Positions 56,182 through 64,000 of a DNA stretch of 64,000 bases are shown one piece after another (positions within the stretch are counted from its first letter, which is position 1; every line of letters starts with the position of its first letter). Position numbers and translations under genes: made by a program. The notes under the pieces were generated by a model that had not been told where the DNA came from, made no database searches, and saw only the letters and a list, made by a program, of their open reading frames with translations. This stretch comes from Cobetia sp. cqz5-12 (lineage in GTDB: Bacteria; Pseudomonadota; Gammaproteobacteria; Pseudomonadales; Halomonadaceae). The stretch lies in assembly GCF_016495405.1 (NCBI RefSeq), contig NZ_CP044522.1, positions 3,643,638 to 3,707,637 on the forward strand, given 5' to 3'.

Positions 56182-57516
56182 ATGCCCGTCCCCTCCCTGA
56201 AGACCGCCACACTGCCTTCCGCCGATCGCCATATGTGGCGCCTTGCCTGGCCCATCATCCTTTCCAACATTTCCGTGCCGTTGCTGGGGCTGGTGGATAC
56301 CGCCGTGGTCGGGCATCTCGAGGACGCGGTGTATCTGGGGGCGGTCACGCTGGGCGCTGTCCTCTTCAGCTTCCTGTACTGGGGTTTCGGGTTTCTGCGC
56401 ATGGGCACGACCGGCATGACGGCACAGGCCCATGGCCGGGGAGACCACGATGGCCTGCGCACCTTGCTAGGCCAGGGCATCGGGCTGGCACTGGCCATCG
56501 GGCTGGTGTTGATAATCGCCGGCTCGCCGCTGATCACTCTGGGACTATCGCTGATGGAGGCCAGCGAGACCACCCGCGCCCTGGCCCATGACTACGCCAG
56601 CATCCGTCTGTGGTCGGCTCCGGCGGTGCTGATCAACTACGTGATTCTGGGATGGTTCCTGGGGCTGGGGAATTCGCGCGTCACGCTCGGCATCCTCGTG
56701 CTGACCAATGGCGTCAACATCCTGCTCGATCTGGCCTTCGTGCCCGGGCTTGGCATGACCAGCGATGGCGTGGCGCTGGCCAGCGTGATCGCCGACTACT
56801 GTGCGCTGGCCACGGGCCTGTGGCTGGTCGCGCGCCAGCTCAGACGCATGCCGGGGCGCAGTGATCGCGCAGCACTGCTGTCTATCTCCGCCTGGGGCAC
56901 ACTGATCCGCGTCAATCAGCATCTGTTCGTGCGCACCTTGTGCCTGCTGGGCGCGACGGCCTATTTCACCTCGCAGGGAGCCAGCTTCGGGGATGATGTT
57001 CTGGCGGCCAATGCAGTACTGCTGCAGTTCGTGATGATGACGTCCCATGCATTGGATGGCTTCGCCCAGGCGGCGGAGTCAGAGGTCGGGCGAGCCGTCG
57101 GCCAGAACGACTGGCAACGCTTCGCACGCAGCGTGGGGGCGGCGACCCGCTTCTCCCTGATCACCGCGACAGCGGCCAGCGGCCTGCTCTGGCTCTGCGG
57201 ACCGGCGTTGATCCACCTGCTGACCGACATTCCCGAAGTCCGCGCCCTGGCCACCCTCTATCTGCCCTGGATGGTCGCCATGCCGCTGGTCGCGGTGTGG
57301 AGCTACCTGCTGGACGGCATCTTCATCGGCGCCACGGCGACGCGTGAAATGCGCAATACATTGGTGATATCTCTGTTGGCCTTCATCGGCCTATGGCCAC
57401 TGCTCGAGGGCTTCGGCAACCATGGACTGTGGCTGGCCTTCCTGTTGTTCACCAGCGTGCGCTCTGCGGTGCTCGGCGGCTACTACCTGCATCATCGTCG
57501 CCATCATTGGCGCTGA
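56182..57516 (+). CDS. MATE family efflux transporter (DinF-like)
   Basis: 444 residues with twelve predicted membrane helices in two bundles. The N-terminal WPIILSNISVPLLGLVDTAVVGHL is the MATE/DinF signature; FLGLGNSRVTLGILVLTNGVNILLDLAFV matches the second conserved helix region. It exports drugs or metabolites by Na+ or H+ antiport; substrate unknown. Weak ribosome site. Confidence 0.9.
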   Translation: MPVPSLKTATLPSADRHMWRLAWPIILSNISVPLLGLVDTAVVGHLEDAVYLGAVTLGAVLFSFLYWGFGFLRMGTTGMTAQAHGRGDHDGLRTLLGQGIGLALAIGLVLIIAGSPLITLGLSLMEASETTRALAHDYASIRLWSAPAVLINYVILGWFLGLGNSRVTLGILVLTNGVNILLDLAFVPGLGMTSDGVALASVIADYCALATGLWLVARQLRRMPGRSDRAALLSISAWGTLIRVNQHLFVRTLCLLGATAYFTSQGASFGDDVLAANAVLLQFVMMTSHALDGFAQAAESEVGRAVGQNDWQRFARSVGAATRFSLITATAASGLLWLCGPALIHLLTDIPEVRALATLYLPWMVAMPLVAVWSYLLDGIFIGATATREMRNTLVISLLAFIGLWPLLEGFGNHGLWLAFLLFTSVRSAVLGGYYLHHRRHHWR

Positions 57517-57684
57517 TGCCTTGCCAATTGGAGACTTCAACAGGTTGATGCAGCGCTGAAAGGCTTGCCGCTGGCATTGGCGTGCCACTCGACCATCGCG
57601 CGATATTCTCCTGATAGCGAATGGACTAATGTGAGCGTGCCAACCCGTTTCCCATACTGATAAAAAGCCAACAGGGACTCTCAC

Positions 57685-58995
57685 ATGCTGCAATCGCTAT
57701 CACGGCCAGCCGTCAAGCTGGTTGAGCGCTATCTGCCTGACCCCTATATCTTCGTCTTGTTGCTGACCGTCGTTGCAGCGGCAGCCGCCATGCTCATCGA
57801 ACAGCGCTCCCCCGCCGAGGTGATGCGCTATTGGGGCGACGGCTTCTGGAATCTGCTGACCTTCTCGATGCAGATGCTGCTGGTGTTGATCTCAGGCTTC
57901 ATGCTCGCCAACACCCCGCCGGTGAAGAAAGGCCTGGCCAGCATCGCCTCGCTGGCCAGAACGCCCGGCAGCGCCATCATGCTGGTCACCTTCGTGTCGC
58001 TGATCGCCAGCTGGATCAACTGGGGCTTCGGGCTGGTCATCGGGGCACTGTTCGCCAAGCAGCTGGCCAGGATGATCAAGGTCGATTACCGCCTGCTGAT
58101 CGCCAGTGCCTACTCCGGTTTCGTGATCTGGCATGCGGGCATCTCGGGCTCGATTCCGCTGACCATCGCTACCGCAGGCCACTTCACCGAAGACAGCATC
58201 GGCATCGTGCCCACCTCGGACACCATCTTTGCCTTCTTCAACATCGCCATCGTCGCGGCGCTCTTGATCATCATGCCGCTGGTCAATCGCGCCATGATGC
58301 CCTTCGAGAAGGAAAGCGTGTACGTGGACCCGGCCCTGCTCGAGGAGAAGCACACCGAGATCAGCGACCAACCTCGTCCCGCCGAGCGTCTCGAGAACTC
58401 GCCGATTCTCGCCTGGGTCGTCGGGCTGTTCGGCCTCGCCTGGCTGGTGGATCACTTCGTGATCCGTGGCGGCGGGCTGAACCTGAACGTGATCAACTTC
58501 AGTTTCCTGTTCCTGGCCATCGTGCTGCATGGCACGCCGCGCAAGCTGCTGGACAGCCTGAATGAAGCCATCAAGGGTGGCGCAGGCATCGTCATCCAGT
58601 TCCCCTTCTACGCCGGCATCATGGCGATCATGGTGCAGTCGGGACTGGCCGCCACACTGTCCGAAGGCTTCGTGTCGATTGCCACCGCCGACAGCCTGCC
58701 GTTCTGGTCCTTCATCAGTGCCGGTATCGTCAATCTGTTCGTGCCTTCCGGTGGCGGCCAGTGGGCCGTGCAGGCACCGGTCATGATTCCCGCCGCTCAG
58801 GCATTGGGTGCCGACCTGTCACGCGTCGCCATGGCCGTCGCCTGGGGCGATGCCTGGACCAACATGCTGCAGCCCTTCTGGGCACTGCCGGTGCTCGCCA
58901 TCGCCGGCCTCAAGGCCAAGGACATCATGGGTTTCTGCCTGGTGCAGCTGCTGGTGACCGGCATTATCATCTCGCTGGGTCTGACGCTGCTCTGA
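57685..58995 (+). CDS. Short-chain fatty acid transporter, AtoE family
   Basis: 436-residue multi-pass transporter of the AtoE (SCFA) family. Visible motifs are ERYLPDPYIFVLLLTVV near the N-terminus, ASWINWGFGLVIGALFAKQLAR, and near the C-terminus NLFVPSGGGQWAVQAPVMIPAA and AWGDAWTNMLQPFWALPVL. It imports short-chain acids such as acetoacetate or butyrate. No CoA-transferase genes are adjacent. AGGGA supports the ATG; a terminator follows the gene. Confidence 0.93.
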   Translation: MLQSLSRPAVKLVERYLPDPYIFVLLLTVVAAAAAMLIEQRSPAEVMRYWGDGFWNLLTFSMQMLLVLISGFMLANTPPVKKGLASIASLARTPGSAIMLVTFVSLIASWINWGFGLVIGALFAKQLARMIKVDYRLLIASAYSGFVIWHAGISGSIPLTIATAGHFTEDSIGIVPTSDTIFAFFNIAIVAALLIIMPLVNRAMMPFEKESVYVDPALLEEKHTEISDQPRPAERLENSPILAWVVGLFGLAWLVDHFVIRGGGLNLNVINFSFLFLAIVLHGTPRKLLDSLNEAIKGGAGIVIQFPFYAGIMAIMVQSGLAATLSEGFVSIATADSLPFWSFISAGIVNLFVPSGGGQWAVQAPVMIPAAQALGADLSRVAMAVAWGDAWTNMLQPFWALPVLAIAGLKAKDIMGFCLVQLLVTGIIISLGLTLL

Positions 58996-59071
58996 TACCT
59001 GCCTGACAGCGGTGTCAGCTAGTCTTTTCAGCCAGCCATTCAGATAGCCTGGCTGATGATCCCGCAAGCCC

Positions 59072-59101
59072 CTTGCCCCCACAGGCGACTGTGGGGGCAA
59101 G
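59072..59101 (+). terminator. Terminator after the AtoE gene
   Basis: CTTGCCCCCACAG and CTGTGGGGGCAAG form a 13-bp perfect stem with a GCGA loop, followed by GTCGTTTAT. Confidence 0.75.
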
Positions 59102-59267
59102 GTCGTTTATAGATAGCTGATATGCCGCTCACGGGGTGCCAAGACGTCACGAATCCCGCAGACTAGCCATTATCCCTCTCTGCGCAACATGCCAGAGCCA
59201 TTGCTTCACCTGAGAGCCCCTGACAGCTCCCACTCACCTGACAGGCCCGTGCCTGAAGGACGCCCCC

Positions 59268-59792
59268 ATGAGCGAGAACCAGCCAGAACAGACCGCCCTC
59301 AACGAAGCTCTGCCCGGCCAGCATCAGTTGATCATGACCGAGCTGATGACCCCCGACATGGCCAACTTCAGTGGCAAGGTGCACGGTGGCGCCATCCTCA
59401 AGAAGCTGGATGAAGTCGCCTACGCCTGTGCCAGTCGCTACAGCGGCAGCTACGTCGTCACTCTGTCGGTGGACCAGGTGCGCTTCAAGCAGCCGATCCA
59501 CGTCGGCGAGCTGGTCACCTTCCTGGCCTCGGTCAATCATGTCGGCCGCTCCTCGATGGAGATCGGCATCAAGGTGGTCGCCGAATCCATCCAGGGTCGC
59601 CTGATCCGCCATACCAACAGCTGCTATCTGACCATGGTCGCGGTCGACACCAACGGCCAGCCGGTGCCGGTGCCGCCGCTCAACCTGGAAACCCAGGAAC
59701 AGAAGCTGCGCTTCCACAAGGCCGCCATCCGCAAGAAGCTGCGCAAGCAGGCCGAAGAAGAAGAGAAGCGCCAGGAATCCCTCGAGTTCTGA
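59268..59792 (+). CDS. Acyl-CoA thioesterase, YciA/BFIT hotdog family
   Basis: 174-residue hotdog-fold thioesterase: MANFSGKVHGGAILKKLDEVAYACASRYSG is the acyl-CoA-binding and catalytic helix region with the conserved N-x-GxxxGG pattern; RFKQPIHVGELV forms the following strand. The C-terminal 35 residues are highly charged. AAGGA precedes the ATG. It releases free acids from acyl-CoA; chain specificity not evident. Confidence 0.9.
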   Translation: MSENQPEQTALNEALPGQHQLIMTELMTPDMANFSGKVHGGAILKKLDEVAYACASRYSGSYVVTLSVDQVRFKQPIHVGELVTFLASVNHVGRSSMEIGIKVVAESIQGRLIRHTNSCYLTMVAVDTNGQPVPVPPLNLETQEQKLRFHKAAIRKKLRKQAEEEEKRQESLEF

Positions 59793-59906
59793 GCGACTCC
59801 CGGCAAGCGCTGCGAGCGCGATCCTGACAGTCAGCACAAGATACGGAGTGCACCGCCCCGAGCGTATGGCGATACTGATCGTGAACCTTGCACAGCGAGA
59901 TGAACG

Positions 59907-61238
59907 ATGACATCAGTGTCCGGCGAAAAGACAGCGGCAGGGATGACGGCACCACCTGCCGCTGGCGGCGCTCAAGGGTGCGATGAGGCCATCTGGCAGC
60001 GTCTGCTGGCGCGCCAGCCGATCGCCGGGGAGGCGCTGCGCTACGGCGTGATCACCACTGGCATCTTCTGCCGTATCGGCTGCCCATCCCCAGCGCCACG
60101 CCGCGACAACCTGCGCCTGTTTGCCGACGCCCACGCGGCGCGAGCCGCGGGCATGCGCGCCTGTCGGCGCTGTCATCCTGAGCAGTCCGACAAGCCTGAT
60201 CGCCCTCAGGTCGACGAGCAGACTCGCCATCCCGCCAGCGCCACGTCTGGAGCACCGACGATGCCGGAATCGAACGCCTCATATTCATGCGCCTCCATTG
60301 CCGCCCGCTCGACACCTGCGAATGCTGACTCCCCCCCCGCCTCGCCCTGGCCACTGACGGTGTGTCGGCAGCTGGAACAGGCCGTCGCCGCAGGCGAGCC
60401 CACCCCGACACTCGCATGCCTGGCTGCGGAGCACAGGATAAGTGCCTCGCATCTTCAGCGCCGCTTCACGGCACTGCTGGGCCTGTCACCATCCGAGTAT
60501 TCGGCGGGTCTGCGCCAGATGCAGTTCCATGCGCTTTTGGAAGAGGGCCATGGCGTGACCGAGGCGATCATCGCCGCCGGCTATCGCTCCAGCAGCCGTG
60601 CCTATGCGCGCAAGGATGGCATCACGCCCAGAGCCCGTCGTTCTGGCGGCCAGGGAGAAGACCTGCTGGCATTGCATTGGCCATGTCGCTTCGGTGTCCC
60701 TGAGCAATCCTGCTGGCTGAGCGCAGGACTCAGCGCGCGCGGCGTGGTCGTCATACAGCTCAGTGACAGTCGTGAGGCAGGCCAACAGGCGCTGGAAGCA
60801 CGCCTGCCCAGAGCCAGTTGGCAGCAGATGGAGGCAGAGACAGACGGGCAGAACGGCAACGCTCACGCGGCCAGTCGCCTGCTGCATGCCTCACTGGGGG
60901 CACGGCTGCTCGCCCTGTGTGAGCAACCGGATACCAGTCATGCGCTGCTGCTCGAACTGCCGCTGGATGTGCGTGGCACCGCCTTTCAATTGAGCGTCTG
61001 GCAGCAGCTCAACGCCACCGTGTGCGGCGATACCCTGACCTACCGCCAGCTGGCCGAGGCGCTCGAGCGGCCGACCGCCAGCCGCGCCGTCGCCAATGCC
61101 TGTGGTGCCAACCCGCTGGCTCTGCTGACGCCTTGCCATCGTGTGGTGCGCGGCGATGGCGGGCTCGGCGGCTATCGCTGGGGCGTGCCGCTCAAGCAGG
61201 CCAGATTGGCGCAGGAGTCCGTCACCAGCAAGGAGTGA
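59907..61238 (+). CDS. ada: Bifunctional DNA repair protein and transcriptional activator Ada
   Basis: 443 residues. The N-terminal zinc domain has Cys55 and Cys59 (FCRIGC) and Cys86 and Cys89 (CRRC); Cys55 would accept methyl from phosphotriesters. An AraC-type helix-turn-helix follows (LAAEHRISASHLQRRFTALLGLSPSEY), then the O6-methylguanine transferase with the PCHRV active site. A 60-residue Pro/Ser-rich linker (about 92-150) makes it about 90 residues longer than E. coli Ada. Convergent with the MocR gene. Confidence 0.93.
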   Translation: MTSVSGEKTAAGMTAPPAAGGAQGCDEAIWQRLLARQPIAGEALRYGVITTGIFCRIGCPSPAPRRDNLRLFADAHAARAAGMRACRRCHPEQSDKPDRPQVDEQTRHPASATSGAPTMPESNASYSCASIAARSTPANADSPPASPWPLTVCRQLEQAVAAGEPTPTLACLAAEHRISASHLQRRFTALLGLSPSEYSAGLRQMQFHALLEEGHGVTEAIIAAGYRSSSRAYARKDGITPRARRSGGQGEDLLALHWPCRFGVPEQSCWLSAGLSARGVVVIQLSDSREAGQQALEARLPRASWQQMEAETDGQNGNAHAASRLLHASLGARLLALCEQPDTSHALLLELPLDVRGTAFQLSVWQQLNATVCGDTLTYRQLAEALERPTASRAVANACGANPLALLTPCHRVVRGDGGLGGYRWGVPLKQARLAQESVTSKE

Positions 61239-61251
61239 GCGCGGCGAAGCG

Positions 61252-62703
61252 CTAGAGCGTCATGGGGCGCAGCGCAGGCGGCGCCTGCAGCTGCTCGCGC
61301 ACGATGCCCAGCGCATGGGTCAGCGCCTCACGGCTCTCGGCAGCGCTCAGACACAGCCGGATGGCCTGCGGCGGCGGCTCATTGCCGACACAGAAGGGCT
61401 CGGCGCTGGTGACATGCACACCCCGCCCGGCCAATGACGCGACCATCGCCTGACTACGCTGCCCTTCCGGCAACTCGAGCCACAGATCGAACGAGGACGG
61501 CCGCGCCGCCGGCGCCCACTCCGCCAGCAGCGTGCAGGCCAGTTTCTGGCGCGCGCGCATCTCCTCCATCTGCCACTCCACCAGCTGTGTCGCGTTGCCG
61601 CTGGTCAGCCAGGCGCAGACCGTTTCCATCAACAGCGGCGCCACCATCCAGCTGTGGCTGCGCAGCACTGCGCCGATGCGTGTCAGTACCTCCACCGGCG
61701 CTCGCAATACGCCCAGGCGCAGGCCGCCGGCCAGCAACTTGGAGGTGCTGAAGACATACAGGGTGCGCTCCGGCGCCATCTGATAGAGCCGCGTGCCGCA
61801 CTCCTCGTCGGGCAGATACTGCACCCCATCTTCCAGAATCCAGAAGTCATGCTGGCGCGCGAGGGCGACCAGGGCCTCGCGCCGTGCATGAGACAACTGC
61901 GCCGCGCCCGGATTGTTCTGCTCGGCCATCACATAGACCATTCTGGGCGCCTGCTGACGGCACAGCCGCGCCAGCGCCTCGACGTCCATGCCGTCCTCGT
62001 CCAGCGGCACCCGCAACAGTTTGAGGCCACGTTCGGCGCTGGCGACGATCAGCCCGGGATAGGTCAGCGCGCCAGTGACCACGGCATCCCCGGGCGCCAG
62101 CAGCGCCGACAACGCCAGCGTGATGCCATTCTGGCCGCCCTGGGTCAGCATCAGCTCCTCGGGGTCGACGGGCATGCCGAGCTCGCCCATCCAGCTTGCC
62201 AGCAACTGACGGTGGCTGGCGTCCCCGAATTCGTTCTGATACTCGACACTGCGCTGCAAGGCCTCGGGCAACTGGCTGATCGCGGCCAGCGCCGCCGCCA
62301 TTCCCTGCTGCCGCGCGGGGTGAGGCGGTGGCAGGCTCATGGTGAGATCGATCACGCCGGACGCTGCCGGCAGCGCCCCTTCCTGCTCTGCCGCCAATCC
62401 ATATGCCTTGCTGGCACGCAGGGCATGCCCGAAGCTGCTGAAGGATCCATGCGCGCTCCGGTTGGCGCCGTTGATGTAGGTGCCGCTCCCGACACGCGCC
62501 GATACCAGGCCACTCCGCTCGGCCTCGGCGTAGCCTCGCGTCACCGTGCCGATGGTCACGCCCAGCGCGTCCGCCAGTCGCCGCTGAGGCGGCAATCGCT
62601 CGCCTTCCTTGAGTTGACCCGAGGCGATATCGAGGCGGATGGCCTCCGCCAGCGCACGGTAACGCGGCATGGCGGGGTCTAGGGTCGGAATCCACATTGT
62701 CAT
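61252..62703 (-). CDS. MocR family regulator (GntR helix-turn-helix plus aminotransferase domain)
   Basis: 483 residues. The N-terminal winged helix (YRALAEAIRLDIASGQLKEGERLPPQRRLADALGVTIGTVTRGYAEAE) is GntR-type; the rest is a fold-type-I aminotransferase domain that binds PLP (LTQGGQNGITLALSALLAPGD; STSKLLAGGLRLG with the PLP Lys). Such proteins regulate, rather than transaminate. It diverges from an RhtB/LysE exporter, its likely target. The ATG at 62703 or 62697 could be the start. Confidence 0.9.
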   Translation of the reverse strand: MTMWIPTLDPAMPRYRALAEAIRLDIASGQLKEGERLPPQRRLADALGVTIGTVTRGYAEAERSGLVSARVGSGTYINGANRSAHGSFSSFGHALRASKAYGLAAEQEGALPAASGVIDLTMSLPPPHPARQQGMAAALAAISQLPEALQRSVEYQNEFGDASHRQLLASWMGELGMPVDPEELMLTQGGQNGITLALSALLAPGDAVVTGALTYPGLIVASAERGLKLLRVPLDEDGMDVEALARLCRQQAPRMVYVMAEQNNPGAAQLSHARREALVALARQHDFWILEDGVQYLPDEECGTRLYQMAPERTLYVFSTSKLLAGGLRLGVLRAPVEVLTRIGAVLRSHSWMVAPLLMETVCAWLTSGNATQLVEWQMEEMRARQKLACTLLAEWAPAARPSSFDLWLELPEGQRSQAMVASLAGRGVHVTSAEPFCVGNEPPPQAIRLCLSAAESREALTHALGIVREQLQAPPALRPMTL

Positions 62704-62747
62704 GGTGACAAAAAACCTGTTGACGGTAATTGTCATCAGATTATGCT
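62698..62747 (+). promoter_or_regulatory. Promoter and operator region of the MocR-RhtB divergent pair
   Basis: A sigma-70 promoter for the exporter is TTGACG (62720-62725), 16 bases, TATGCT (62742-62747). ATTGTCAT occurs at 62697-62704 and again in the promoter spacer, and TTGTCA-TGG-TGACAA (62698-62712) is a palindrome covering the mocR start. Such repeats suit MocR binding. Confidence 0.5.
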
Positions 62748-62860
62748 CAAAACATGCCGCCAACAAGCCACAAAACACGCGAATGTGCCGGCACCTGCAA
62801 ATTGAACCCATACAATCATACGAGCCACCTCGACAACGCCCACCACGCTGAAGGACACCC

Positions 62861-63463
62861 ATGGAATCCCTCGCCTTTCTGGCCCCCGCCACGCTTTTCA
62901 TGCTGTCGATGACCCTGACGCCAGGCCCCAACAACGTGATGTTGACGGCCTCGGGGGCCAACTATGGTTACTGGCGCACCCTGCCGCATATCTTCGGCAT
63001 CCTGATCGGCTGCCTGGTGCTGTTCATCGCCATCGCGCTGGGGCTGGGGCTGGTCTTCGAGCGATATCCCATCGTGCAGACGCTGCTGAAGGTACTGGGC
63101 AGTGCCTACCTGCTCTATCTGGCCTGGAAGATCGCCACCGCCCCGCCCCCTGACTTCGCCAGCCAGCAGGATGCACGCCCGATGACCTTTCTCGCAGCGA
63201 GCCTGTTCCAGTTCGCCAATCCCAAGGCCTGGGTGATGGGCATGGCGCTGATGGCGAGCTTTCTGCCCGAGGAAGGCCCGGCACTGCTCAACGCCGTATT
63301 GCTGGCAGGCTTCGCGGAGCTGGTCGCGCTGCCATGCATTTCGCTGTGGGCGGGCTTCGGGACCGCCATCGGGCGCCTGTTGAACACCGAGCGCGCCTGG
63401 AAGATCTTCAACCGCGTGATGGGCGTATTGACCGCTTCCTGCGTGGTGATGATCCTCGGCTGA
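62861..63463 (+). CDS. LysE/RhtB family amino-acid exporter
   Basis: 200-residue six-helix exporter. The N-terminal MTLTPGPNNVMLTASGANYGYWRTLPHIFGILIGC is the RhtB/LysE signature, and FQFANPKAWVMGMALMASF is the second block. Driven by proton gradient, it exports amino acids or related metabolites; the substrate is probably the effector of the divergent MocR protein. AAGGA supports the start. An 11-bp duplication spans its stop codon. Confidence 0.92.
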   Translation: MESLAFLAPATLFMLSMTLTPGPNNVMLTASGANYGYWRTLPHIFGILIGCLVLFIAIALGLGLVFERYPIVQTLLKVLGSAYLLYLAWKIATAPPPDFASQQDARPMTFLAASLFQFANPKAWVMGMALMASFLPEEGPALLNAVLLAGFAELVALPCISLWAGFGTAIGRLLNTERAWKIFNRVMGVLTASCVVMILG

Positions 63464-63472
63464 TCCTCGGCT
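63451..63472. repeat. 11-bp tandem duplication across the rhtB-type stop codon
   Basis: GATCCTCGGCT occurs twice in tandem (63451-63461 and 63462-63472); the stop TGA straddles the junction. The duplication has therefore copied the last codons into the 3' flank. Confidence 0.85.
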
Positions 63473-63607
63473 GCCCTTCGGCCTGCGTCCGGAGTACACG
63501 AATGACGCCAGAGCGTCGAACACTGTTCGAATAATCACTGTTCATGCGGGCGAGGTTGGTTAGACTGTCGAGACGCCAATTCCACGCTCGCACAGGACGC
63601 CCCCTGC

Positions 63608-64000
63608 ATGCTGACACTCTACGGTGATCGCCGCTCCGGCAACTGCTACAAGGTCGAGCTGCTGCTGCACCTGCTCGAACGCCATCATCACTACATCGAG
63701 GTCGACATTCTGGCCGGCGACACCCGCACGCCGGAATTTCTGACCCGCAACGTCAATGGCAAGATTCCGCTGCTGGAGCTGCACCGCGGCGAGACGCTGT
63801 CAGAGTCGAACGCCATCCTGAATTATCTCGCCGATGGCAGCGACTACCTGCCGAGTGACCCCTTCCTGCGCGCCAAGGTGCTGCAGTGGCAGTTCTTCGA
63901 GCAGTACAGCCATGAGCCGTACATCGCCACCGCCCGCTTCATCAACCGCTACCTCGGCCTCCCCGATGAGCGCCGCGCCGAGTACGCCGCCAAGCAGGAG
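63608..64000 (+). CDS. Glutathione S-transferase, 3' truncated by window end
   Basis: The first 131 residues are present. The thioredoxin-like domain begins MLTLYGDRRSGNCYKVELLLHLL, with the glutathione-binding NGKIPLLEL (cis-Pro) and ETLSESNAILNYLAD (Glu-Ser) motifs. The alpha-helical domain starts near residue 85. Class cannot be fixed from this part. The reading frame is open to the last base. Confidence 0.88.
   Translation, partial: MLTLYGDRRSGNCYKVELLLHLLERHHHYIEVDILAGDTRTPEFLTRNVNGKIPLLELHRGETLSESNAILNYLADGSDYLPSDPFLRAKVLQWQFFEQYSHEPYIATARFINRYLGLPDERRAEYAAKQE

Overview
The window is high-GC, densely packed chromosomal DNA of a gammaproteobacterium. Protein content (FabY-type ketosynthase, AmgK/MurU, class-I SpeD, NhaB, AcuI) and gene order point to the Halomonadaceae (Halomonas or Cobetia type), with a core block ordered as in Pseudomonas. 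That assignment is inference from proteins and synteny; no rRNA gene is present. I see no tRNA, transposase, prophage or CRISPR array.

Layout. 1-4.1 kb: end of an assimilatory nitrate/nitrite operon (FAD oxidoreductase fragment, nirB, nirD), followed by a gene-free stretch with an NtrC-like site, a sigma-54-like -24/-12 promoter and a folded RNA ending in a strong terminator. 4.2-9.3 kb: a five-gene branched-chain-amino-acid-type ABC importer (livG, livF, binding protein, livH, livM) on the minus strand. 9.6-12.5 kb: L-serine dehydratase divergent from a LysR regulator. 12.6-14.1 kb: an unknown membrane protein and a small S24/S26-like peptidase of the Ni-SOD-maturation type, but without sodN. 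14.3-34 kb: the conserved block rpoD-dnaG-rpsU (minus), tsaD (plus), folB-folK (minus), plsY (plus), cca-glpE-apaH-apaG-rsmA-pdxA-surA-lptD (minus) and divergent amgK-murU (plus). This matches, from memory, the order around PA0576-PA0597 of P. aeruginosa and covers macromolecular synthesis, tRNA modification and maturation, folate, outer-membrane biogenesis and cell-wall recycling.

34-44.5 kb: OsmC-family protein, speD, a voltage-gated-type potassium channel, an unknown anchored protein, glnE, dgkA, nhaB and acuI. 44.5-48.7 kb: PBP4 (dacB), a PACE plus SMR efflux pair with a divergent LysR regulator (aceR-aceI arrangement), and a TrmB-like methyltransferase. 48.7-55.5 kb: fabY (TTG start), coaD, a ferredoxin and a large MASE3-PAS-GGDEF diguanylate cyclase. 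55.6-64 kb: a small exported unknown protein, MATE pump, AtoE transporter, YciA-type thioesterase, Ada, a MocR regulator divergent from an RhtB/LysE exporter, and a truncated glutathione S-transferase.

The most interesting signal is non-coding: the probable nitrogen-regulated small RNA at 3793-4089. Others are a terminator-bounded minus-strand leader or small RNA beside fabY, a possible small RNA after acuI, short tandem duplications with different unit lengths at many gene ends, a CCA-adding enzyme with an altered catalytic carboxylate pair and no visible HD motif, and several palindromic operators in divergent regulator/target intergenic regions. Non-coding calls were read by eye and carry lower confidence than the genes.
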